Origin: Lysobacterales bacterium CG02_land_8_20_14_3_00_62_12
Lineage (GTDB): Bacteria > Pseudomonadota > Gammaproteobacteria > Xanthomonadales > Ahniellaceae
Direction of reading: 5' to 3'
Assembly (NCBI GenBank): GCA_002785585.1
Contig: PEUI01000160.1
Location: forward strand, 1-5,371
DNA length: 5,371 nt
The notes beneath the pieces are model-generated. The model was given only the letters and a program-made list of their open reading frames with translations. It was not told the origin of the DNA and did not search any database. This document shows positions 1 through 5,315 of this stretch, in pieces. The position numbers were made by a program, and so were the translations under genes. Position 1 is the first letter of the stretch; every line of letters begins with the position of its first letter.

Positions 1-7
1 CGAGTCC

Positions 8-26
8 GGGACACCCACTTTCCCGA
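8..26 (+). repeat. Outlying copy of the GGACACCCACTTT repeat
   Basis: GGGACACCCACTTTCCCGA at 8-26 matches the core of the three 25-bp units at 129-203 with one difference in the T/C run. It shows that the repeat family extends to, and probably beyond, the left edge of the window. Confidence 0.75.
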
Positions 27-82
27 GCTTTTTCACAGCCAAGTTTCGGCCCGTCACCCGTGCTCTGGCGACCTTGATGCGC

Positions 83-203
83 GACGGCACAGGAGACGGC
101 ACAGAGACGGCACAGGACGGCACAGGACGGCACAGGACACCCACTTTTCCGATGGCACAGGACACCCACTTTTCCGATGGCACGGGACACCCACTTTTCC
201 GAA
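83..203 (+). repeat. Two-part tandem minisatellite (GACGGCACAG units, then three 25-bp units)
   Basis: Five copies of GACGGCACAG begin at 83, 95, 106, 116 and 126, with a period that shrinks from 12 to 10 bases. The last runs straight into three head-to-tail 25-bp units at 129-153, 154-178 and 179-203. Each unit is GGCACA(G/C)G-like sequence followed by GGACACCCACTTTTCCGA. The third carries one A-to-G change and ends in A instead of T. The units differ by only one or two bases, which suggests recent expansion. There are no unique spacers, so it is not a CRISPR array. From memory, GGGACACCCACTTTTCC strings occur next to Y1-type (REP-associated) transposases in proteobacteria. No such gene is visible here, so that link is tentative. 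Confidence 0.85.
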
Positions 204-422
204 AGAGGCCGAACCAGAAGAGATGGCTAGCGTAAGGCCAGGAGATTTTGGAATTATGGGTGTCCTGGGCTTTTCTGTGCTTTTCCCGCCCGAGCCAACC
301 GGCATGTCCACCGCACTGCCAAACGAAGTTGTCCCAGTGGAACCCGCCGCCATCAGCTACACCAACTCACACAAAGCCAACCGTACATAGATTTCGGAAA
401 TTCGCGGTCTCAAATTGCTTGA
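204..422. other. Non-coding spacer with no gene I can support
   Basis: Apart from the inverted repeat fragment at 257-267, nothing here resembles a gene. A 28-codon reading frame opens with ATG at 304 and closes with TAG at 388. It has no recognisable motif and no convincing ribosome binding site. The stretch probably consists of decayed sequence between the repeat block and the transporter relic. Confidence 0.5.
257..267 (-). repeat. Inverted partial copy of the minisatellite core
   Basis: TGGGTGTCCTG at 257-267 is the exact reverse complement of CAGGACACCCA in the 25-bp units (for example 133-143). Together with the direct copies it could pair into a long-range stem-loop, as REP-like families often do. 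Eleven bases is short, so chance cannot be fully excluded. Confidence 0.5.
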
Positions 423-599
423 CACGTTCCGACGGTGTACGGTGCCAAGGAGCCGGTGCCGGCATTTGAAGTGTTCGATGTCGTCAGCTGCGGTGTTGCC
501 GAGATGGGCCATAGCGCGGCGTATTACTGGAAAAGCAAGGCTGCTGAGATCATCGCGTTTCGCAAGGTACTTTTGAAGGTCAATATTATTTACGGCTAA
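423..599 (+). pseudogene. Fragment of a TRAP transporter substrate-binding protein (DctP family)
   Basis: The frame after the TGA at 420-422 reads, in part, VYGAKEPVPAFEVFDVVS and then GVAEMGHSAAYYWKSK, before running to TAA at 597. From memory this matches the early middle of periplasmic DctP-type receptors of the TRAP family (V-Y-G-A-G-E-L-V-P-A-x-E-V-F-D-A-V-S, then G-x-x-E-M-G-H-x-x-x-Y-Y-W). Intact receptors have over 300 residues and a signal peptide; here only about 45 residues match. There is no start codon, no signal peptide and no continuation after roughly position 565, where the reading becomes unrelated. No membrane subunits (DctQ, DctM) are nearby. I read it as an internal remnant left when repeats and the defence genes disrupted a transporter locus. 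No function is expected. Confidence 0.62.
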
Positions 600-602
600 A
601 TT
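573..602 (+). promoter_or_regulatory. Weak candidate promoter for the ParB-like gene
   Basis: TTGAAG at 573-578 and TAAATT at 597-602 are separated by 18 bases and lie in the most AT-rich stretch upstream of 707. The -35 box matches the sigma-70 consensus at four of six positions and the -10 box at four of six. It would leave a leader of roughly 100 bases. This is the best candidate I see between 470 and 706, but the match is weak and may be accidental. Confidence 0.2.
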
Positions 603-706
603 CTTAGTGATGATCGGCTATCGTTACCATGTTCCCAACATGCTGAACGGGCTTTGCATCGACACATTGCAAATGTTCGTCTCAGCAGCAACCCGAGCGC
701 AAGCGC

Positions 707-1801
707 ATGCCAGGCAAACACGTGTCGTCCATAGTGCTGGATCAGTTGCATTTTGATCCACTGAATCCGCGTCTTCCAAGCTCACTACATCAAGCTGATG
801 ACGAGAAGGTACTTGAATACCTTTTACTGGAATGCAACGTGGTTGAGCTGATGCTGTCTATTGGCGAAAAAGGCTATTTCGGTGGTGAGCCTTTGCTGGT
901 CGTTTCTCGCTCGGCGCCGGAAACAGGCTACTGGGTTGTGGAAGGCAACCGTCGCTTGGGTGCGCTGAAATTGCTAGCAAGCAATGTTCCTGCACCCATC
1001 AAGCCGCGGGAAGTGGAGCAGGCTCGCGCTGCCGCTACGCACAGGCCAAACGACATCCCCGCCCTCGTCTTCCAAAGGCGTGAGGAGATCCTCGGTTATC
1101 TCGGATATCGCCATATCACGGGCATCAAGGAATGGAGTCCACTGGCAAAAGCGCGCTACCTGAAACAGCTTCGCGCCCAGTACGACAATGACCATGTCGC
1201 CGCCCACAAGGCGCTTGCACGCACAATTGGCAGCAAATCGACCAATGTGGCCAAACTGCTCGTGGGCTATGCTCTGCTGGAACATGCACGCGACACCGGC
1301 CTCCTGAACGAGATCAAGCAGTCAGAAGACGACATCGACTTCTCGCTGCTTACAACAGGCATTGGCTATGAAGGGATTCAGAAATTCGTTGGCTTGAAGG
1401 GCATCGCCGATGTCGAGTTGGCCGGCCTGAAAGACGATGAATTCAATGAATTTTTTAAGTGGGTGTTTGATCGCCGTCGCAGCTCTACGGTTCTTGGCGA
1501 GTCCCGCAAGTTCAAGGAACTGAATCGGATTGTGGTTCATGCGGAAGCATTGTCTGCAGTCCGGCGCGGGGAAGACATTGATACCGCGTTTCTCTACACA
1601 TCCGGTCCGCTGGAGGCGCTGCGCAACTTCATGATGGAGGCTGAGAAATCTCTTAAAGCAGCGCAGGAAACGAGTATTCACGTCACCTGTATAGACGATT
1701 CAGACGTTGCTCATGCTTACCGATTGATCCGTGCTGCCACGAACCTGCACGTATCACTCAAGTCCAGCGCCGCAGAGGATTCCTCGGATGCTGGATCTTA
1801 A
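707..1801 (+). CDS. ParB/Srx-fold domain protein (ParB-like), 364 aa
   Basis: The N-terminal ~130 residues resemble a ParB/Spo0J/RepB-type domain. A DPLNPRLP segment (residues 17-24) is followed by GYFGGEPLLVV (56-66) and the signature VVEGNRRLGALKLL (77-90), which corresponds to the G-E-R-R-x-x-A box that contacts nucleotide in ParB proteins. A second block, GYRHITGIKEWSPLAKARYL (133-152), resembles the linker before the ParB helix-turn-helix. Residues 165-195 (KALARTIGSKSTNVAKLLVG) could be that helix-turn-helix. The remaining ~170 residues are not recognised. ATG at 707 is the only start in an open frame that begins after the stop at 644; no clear Shine-Dalgarno precedes it. The frame overlaps the next gene by 14 bases, so the two are probably one transcript. 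No ParA is adjacent and the partner is nuclease-like, so a role in DNA recognition or NTP-dependent sensing within a defence cassette is more likely than plasmid partitioning. That role is inference; the fold call is firm. Confidence 0.88.
   Translation: MPGKHVSSIVLDQLHFDPLNPRLPSSLHQADDEKVLEYLLLECNVVELMLSIGEKGYFGGEPLLVVSRSAPETGYWVVEGNRRLGALKLLASNVPAPIKPREVEQARAAATHRPNDIPALVFQRREEILGYLGYRHITGIKEWSPLAKARYLKQLRAQYDNDHVAAHKALARTIGSKSTNVAKLLVGYALLEHARDTGLLNEIKQSEDDIDFSLLTTGIGYEGIQKFVGLKGIADVELAGLKDDEFNEFFKWVFDRRRSSTVLGESRKFKELNRIVVHAEALSAVRRGEDIDTAFLYTSGPLEALRNFMMEAEKSLKAAQETSIHVTCIDDSDVAHAYRLIRAATNLHVSLKSSAAEDSSDAGS
1774..1779 (+). promoter_or_regulatory. Ribosome binding site fixing the start of the nuclease-like gene
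   Basis: AGAGGA lies eight bases before ATG at 1788 and inside the end of the ParB-like gene. An in-frame ATG also exists at 1731, but it has no such motif and would add 19 residues of Pro/Arg/Ser-rich sequence read from the other frame of the upstream gene. The site therefore supports 1788 and implies translational coupling. Confidence 0.7.
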
Positions 1802-2681
1802 TCGCATCACAGATGGCGACATCCACACACTTGCCGACTTCGCAGAATTGCTTTGTCTGTTGAAACCTGACCGCGTGTTATCGGCAGATGACCTGGACGA
1901 TCATCTGGTAGATGTGTGCGACGAGCAGCGTAGCTCCCGACCACTCGGTGACGCATTCGCTCACATGGCATGGCGCCAGGTCGCGTTCGATGCGTACTAC
2001 CCTTTCACAGTCGCCCTCAATCAGCAGTCCATCACGGCGCCCGAAAAGTTGACGGTGGAACAGCAGATATATGTGTTCCTTCTGCTTTGCGCAAACCTGC
2101 CATTCGTTGGTGCGCCATACAACCCGCTCACCGATGCGTTCGAACGTTTGGCTTATCTTGCGCTGAAGCGAATGTGGCCGGCAAAAGCCGCCATCAAGAC
2201 CTTCGGCAAGAACAATGCCGACTACACCGGCAACAAATCAGAAAGAATGCGCAAGCTGGCGTTGGATCTTGGCTGCAGGCCTACGGTTGATCCAGCCAAA
2301 TTCCGTCCCCGAGACAGCGGCGATGGCGGCATCGATCTGGCAGGTTGGTTGGAACTGGACGGACATGAGAGCGAGAACAAACTGACTTGCCTGGCGCAAT
2401 GCGCCTGCTCGCGTACAGATTGGAATAGCAAACAGTCCGAGATAAGCCGCGAGCGCATCGGCAAGCTCTTCAATCCGACGGCGCCTTGGCTTGAGTTGCT
2501 GTGCATCCCCATTTGCTTTCGAAACAACAATGGACGCTGGGCCTTTGATGCAGACGTCGGAGAGATCATCATGATTGATCGGCTCAGACTACTGCAATTT
2601 ATCGAGCCAGACGATCTGGCCGCGATCACCCCTCCTCCGCTCTTGAACAATTTCCTGCAGTCCCGACTAGAGCCGGTGTGA
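1788..2681 (+). CDS. Putative PD-(D/E)XK-like nuclease, 297 aa
   Basis: Start at ATG 1788 is chosen for the AGAGGA site upstream. Residues 1-150 are mostly helical by appearance and carry no motif I recognise. Residues 173-184 (RPRDSGDGGIDL) followed by a strand ending LAQCACSRTDW (202-212) have the pattern of Mrr-like or restriction-endonuclease-like nucleases: D179 and D183 in a G-D-G-G-I-D-L turn, then a hydrophobic strand with Q204. In canonical members the strand ends Q/E-x-K, but here it is Q-C-A, so the catalytic lysine is missing from its usual place. K198 or K215 (in WNSKQ) might replace it. The C-terminus (WLELLCIPICFRN, 234-246) looks like further core strands. There is no signal peptide or membrane segment, so it is cytoplasmic. 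It overlaps the ParB-like gene by 14 bases and abuts a cytosine methyltransferase tail to tail, which suggests it is the restriction component. The fold call rests on motifs by eye; activity is unproven. Confidence 0.65.
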   Translation: MLDLNRITDGDIHTLADFAELLCLLKPDRVLSADDLDDHLVDVCDEQRSSRPLGDAFAHMAWRQVAFDAYYPFTVALNQQSITAPEKLTVEQQIYVFLLLCANLPFVGAPYNPLTDAFERLAYLALKRMWPAKAAIKTFGKNNADYTGNKSERMRKLALDLGCRPTVDPAKFRPRDSGDGGIDLAGWLELDGHESENKLTCLAQCACSRTDWNSKQSEISRERIGKLFNPTAPWLELLCIPICFRNNNGRWAFDADVGEIIMIDRLRLLQFIEPDDLAAITPPPLLNNFLQSRLEPV

Positions 2682-2682
2682 A

Positions 2683-3633
2683 TCACCAGATGTCAGGCAG
2701 TGCCCGCGCCACGGCTTCAAACAAGGGCGGTGGCACGGCGTTGCCGATCACCTTGTAGCGGCTGTGCATGCCATTGCTCTCCGGGAACACCATGTCCCTG
2801 GAGAAGCCCTGCAGGCACGCGGCCTCGCGGTAGCTGAAGCGACGCGCTGGACCCTTGTTCGCAAATTCATATCGATCCGGCCCCTTGTACACAAGCGGCG
2901 GACTCATCGGATGCAGCGGCATGTGTCGTGCCCGGCTGACTACCGTTTTGGATATCTCGTCCCAGTCGCGCCGACGGTTGCGGGACATGTAGTACCAGTG
3001 GAACTCCTCGGTGTTGAACTCGCCCTCTGGCCACTCAGGCAACCCCTGCAGCGCATCGTGAATCGTCAAGTAAGGCGTGCTGGCATCCGGGCCGTGGGTG
3101 GGGTCCGGGTAGGCATAGGTCACGCCCATGTCCGAGCGGGTGCCTACGATGATCACGCGGTGTCGATCCTGCGCCACACCGTAGTCGGCCGCGTTGAGCA
3201 GCTTCCACTGCACGGCGTAGCCGGCCTGGCGGAAATTCCGCAGTTGGTGCTGGAACAGCGCCTGGTTGTCGGCACGTGTCAGGCCGGACACGTTCTCCAC
3301 GATAAAGGCCTTGGGCCGAATGGCCCGCAGAGCTCGGCCAAATTCCTTGAACAGGTAATTGATGCCCCGTGCCGACTCGCGTGCACCGCCTTGGCTGTAG
3401 CCCTGGCATGGATAGCAGCCCACCAGCAGATCCGCGGCGGGGAACGCCTTGACCTGCTCGACTGGGCACTCCCGGTAGTCCGTCTCCGGCAGATTGACCC
3501 TGTAGGTTTCCGCGGCGTAGGCCAGCAGGTCATTGGCCATAAGTACGTCAAAGCCGGCCGCAATAAGGCCCGCATCTGACCCTCCACAGCCGGAGAATAG
3601 GGAAACGGCGGTCGGCTTTCGAGCAGTCATCAC
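2683..3633 (-). CDS. DNA (cytosine-5-)-methyltransferase, Dcm/HsdM-independent type II style
   Basis: The enzyme transfers a methyl group from S-adenosylmethionine to C5 of cytosine in a specific DNA site. All key C5 motifs are present in order: motif I SLFSGCGG (residues 11-18, AdoMet binding); motif IV GCYPCQGYS (72-80) with catalytic Cys76; motif VI ENV (113-115); motif VIII QDRHR (155-159); motif IX REAACLQGF (269-277); and motif X GNAVPPP (297-303). Motif IV reads G-C-Y-P-C-Q rather than the usual G-G-P-P-C-Q. The target-recognition region between VIII and IX is short, about 105 residues, so a single short site is likely. At 316 aa it is at the small end of the family but complete. Two starts are adjacent, GTG at 3633 and ATG at 3630; the ATG may be the real one (315 aa). 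No Shine-Dalgarno is visible, only an AT-rich leader, so it may be leaderless or weakly translated. It converges on the nuclease-like gene with one base between stops. The recognition site cannot be read from sequence. Confidence 0.95.
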   Translation of the reverse strand: MMTARKPTAVSLFSGCGGSDAGLIAAGFDVLMANDLLAYAAETYRVNLPETDYRECPVEQVKAFPAADLLVGCYPCQGYSQGGARESARGINYLFKEFGRALRAIRPKAFIVENVSGLTRADNQALFQHQLRNFRQAGYAVQWKLLNAADYGVAQDRHRVIIVGTRSDMGVTYAYPDPTHGPDASTPYLTIHDALQGLPEWPEGEFNTEEFHWYYMSRNRRRDWDEISKTVVSRARHMPLHPMSPPLVYKGPDRYEFANKGPARRFSYREAACLQGFSRDMVFPESNGMHSRYKVIGNAVPPPLFEAVARALPDIW

Positions 3634-3739
3634 ATTAAATTAATGGGTGGTTAGGGCTTGGCTCAACACTTTTTTGCTCGATCACCTATATGCACTCGCG
3701 CAACGGCAACTGCGCACCGATGTCCACGCTGCTGATCAT
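3634..3739. other. Leader region of the methyltransferase
   Basis: This stretch should contain the methyltransferase promoter on the minus strand. TTGAGC (minus strand, 3666-3661) followed by AT-rich TTAATTTAAT just before the start codon is the only candidate, and it fits a sigma-70 promoter poorly. GCGCA and TGCGC flank an eight-base loop near 3695-3712 and could form a small hairpin. I see no gene here. Confidence 0.3.
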
Positions 3740-3771
3740 CCTAGCAGCCTGTCAGAGCCTAGCAGCCTGTC
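3740..3771 (+). repeat. Direct repeat of CCTAGCAGCCTGTC at the left end of the MITE-like element
   Basis: CCTAGCAGCCTGTC occurs at 3740-3753 and again at 3758-3771, 18 bases apart. The second copy is part of the left inverted repeat of the element at 3759-3915. The first looks like a truncated duplicate of that end, left by an abortive or nested insertion or by slippage. Confidence 0.8.
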
Positions 3772-3915
3772 GGACTTTCGGCCAACAGGCGTCGTACTCG
3801 ATATTTCTCATTGTTTTCGGGGCATCACAGGGCATTAGATTCGAGATTCCGCTGCTCAGTCGTGTTTCATCGCGCTCTCGCGCACGCTTACCGCGAAAGT
3901 CCGACAGGCTGCTAG
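3759..3915. mobile_element. MITE-like element with perfect 22-bp terminal inverted repeats
   Basis: The 22 bases at 3759-3780 (CTAGCAGCCTGTCGGACTTT plus CG) are the exact reverse complement of 3894-3915. They enclose 113 bases with no coding capacity that I can recognise. Total length is 157 bp and each end finishes in the palindrome CTAG, which may be a target duplication or the element tip. Short length, perfect inverted ends and no transposase fit a non-autonomous miniature element mobilised by a related full-length IS. The CAGCCTGTCGGACTTTCG end is reminiscent of IS1182-family termini, but that is from memory and uncertain. The element lies between the methyltransferase start and the IS701-family insertion. 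Confidence 0.75.
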
Positions 3916-3917
3916 TT

Positions 3918-5315
3918 CTACTGTGTTACCAAACATTCATAGCCCTGCCTGCCGTGCGCCCGCAACACGGGCATCGTCGCAATCCTTGCGTGATCGCGTA
4001 CGCCAGGCGGAAGCGCAATGAGGCGATCGAATCCGGCACGTGGCGTTGCATCGGTCGCGGCCCCGCGCGGGCGGAAACCGTCGGGTAGGGCAGGTTCCTT
4101 GAATTGAGCGCCGTTTTTTTTTCTGCCCGACAGGCGCTCCCGCATCAAGAACCCATACGCCGCGATACACAGGCTCGCATGATGATGGAAACCGCGCCAG
4201 TTGCGCCCTTCGTAATGGCCCAGACCAAACTCCTGCTTGAGTTCCTGATAGTCGCGTTCGATCCGCCAGCGGGCCTTGATGGAGTCGACCAGCGCCGCGA
4301 ATGGCATGTCTTTGGGATGTGTCGATAGCCAGTAACGGCTCGGTTCTGCTTCGTCTTTCGGCCATTCGATGACCAGCCATTCCTCCGCGCGCGGAACGTT
4401 GCGGTGGGCGGCGCGTACGCGGACTCTGGCAAAGCGCGAACGCAGCGGTTCGGCGACCCCCTGGCGCCACGTGATGCTGCGAAAGCATTGCGGCGCCAGC
4501 GTCCGAGCCAATTCCAGCACCGCAATGGGTTGATGCTGCGGGTCGCGCGTGAGATGGGTTTTTGGCTTGCCGCGGGTGCCCGCGACCGGCGCTGCAACCG
4601 GTTGCTGCTCACCCCACCACACCGTGGTGCCGGGGCGCACCCCGAGTGCATAGACGAGGTCGTGTTCGGTGAGCCAGTCGCGCAGCGCGCAATCGTCGCC
4701 GTAGGCGGCATCCCCCAGTACCGTGCCACGGGGAATGCCTGCCTGCAACGCGGCTTCAATCTGCGCGCGGGCGATCGCGTTCTTGGTCGCAAACGCGGTC
4801 CCCTCCGGCACCCCGGCCGCGCGGCAGCGTTCGGCATCGTCGGTCCACTCGTGTGGCAGATACAGGCGGTAACTCAACGGCAAGCTCCCCGCTTGGGTAC
4901 CCAGCGACAGACTGACGGCGACGCGGCAATTGTCGGTTTTGCCCACCTGTCCGCAGTATTGCCGTGCCACGCCCACCGAATGCGTGCCTTTCTTGGGAAA
5001 ACCGGTGTCGTCGATGATCCAGGTGCATGCGGCGTCACCGCGCGTGAGTACCGGGAGAACCAGCCCCGCGACCGCTGCCAGCACGGCGTCATCGCTCCAC
5101 TCGGCGTGGGCAACCAGGTGATGCATCGACTGATGCGCCGAACGCACGTTCTCCGGATGCACCCGCGCCGCCATCGGCTCAACGCTCTTGCGGCTGCCAG
5201 GCAACATCAGCCCTTTCAGATACCAGCGCGCCGGCTGGCTGCGATCCGCGTGCGACAACACTTTGACCAGTGCGTCGCAATAGGCATCAAATCGCGACTC
5301 CATGTGCTCAATCAT
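3918..5315 (-). CDS. IS701-family DDE transposase, probably frameshifted near its C-terminus
   Basis: The protein cuts and joins the IS ends. The DDE core is visible: IIDDTGFPKKG (residues 100-110, first Asp at 102/103), VLGDAAYGDD (199-208, second Asp at 202), and ERDYQELKQEFGLGHYEGR (353-371, with Glu358 as the likely third catalytic residue). KKGTHSVGVARQYCGQVGKT (108-127) is a family hallmark. ATG at 5315 is preferred because GGGAGG lies six bases upstream; a GTG at 5333 in the same frame lacks such a site. The protein is then 465 aa. The last ~45 residues look out of frame: the +1 frame from 4057 reads RPMQRHVPDSIASLR and later RCPCCG, which I recall as the family's normal tail, ending at TAA 3928-3926 inside the terminal repeat. 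In the present frame the stop TAG (3920-3918) lies outside the repeat. The core is intact; activity is uncertain. Confidence 0.9.
   Translation of the reverse strand: MIEHMESRFDAYCDALVKVLSHADRSQPARWYLKGLMLPGSRKSVEPMAARVHPENVRSAHQSMHHLVAHAEWSDDAVLAAVAGLVLPVLTRGDAACTWIIDDTGFPKKGTHSVGVARQYCGQVGKTDNCRVAVSLSLGTQAGSLPLSYRLYLPHEWTDDAERCRAAGVPEGTAFATKNAIARAQIEAALQAGIPRGTVLGDAAYGDDCALRDWLTEHDLVYALGVRPGTTVWWGEQQPVAAPVAGTRGKPKTHLTRDPQHQPIAVLELARTLAPQCFRSITWRQGVAEPLRSRFARVRVRAAHRNVPRAEEWLVIEWPKDEAEPSRYWLSTHPKDMPFAALVDSIKARWRIERDYQELKQEFGLGHYEGRNWRGFHHHASLCIAAYGFLMRERLSGRKKNGAQFKEPALPDGFRPRGAATDATPRAGFDRLIALPPGVRDHARIATMPVLRAHGRQGYECLVTQ

Noticed and set aside
83..203. Possible CRISPR array
   Set aside because: The units are directly abutting with no unique spacers, and no cas gene is present.
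54..353. 99-codon open frame on the minus strand across the minisatellite
   Set aside because: Its middle is just the repeat translated, with low-complexity Ser/Gly/Cys/Pro content and no motif or ribosome binding site.
304..390. 28-codon open frame starting MSTALPNEV
   Set aside because: It has no convincing ribosome binding site, no known motif and no support beyond an open frame.
707..1801. Plasmid partition gene parB
   Set aside because: No parA, replication gene or parS-like repeat is adjacent, and the coupled partner looks like a nuclease.
2675..2687. Short hairpin (GGTG/CACC) at the convergent junction as a bidirectional terminator
   Set aside because: The stem is only four base pairs and no T-run follows on either strand.
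2764..3579. 271-codon open frame on the plus strand
   Set aside because: It lies entirely antisense to the methyltransferase, whose conserved motifs leave no doubt about the coding strand.
3690..4088. 132-codon open frame on the plus strand
   Set aside because: It runs through the MITE-like element and the end of the IS with no coherent protein signature.
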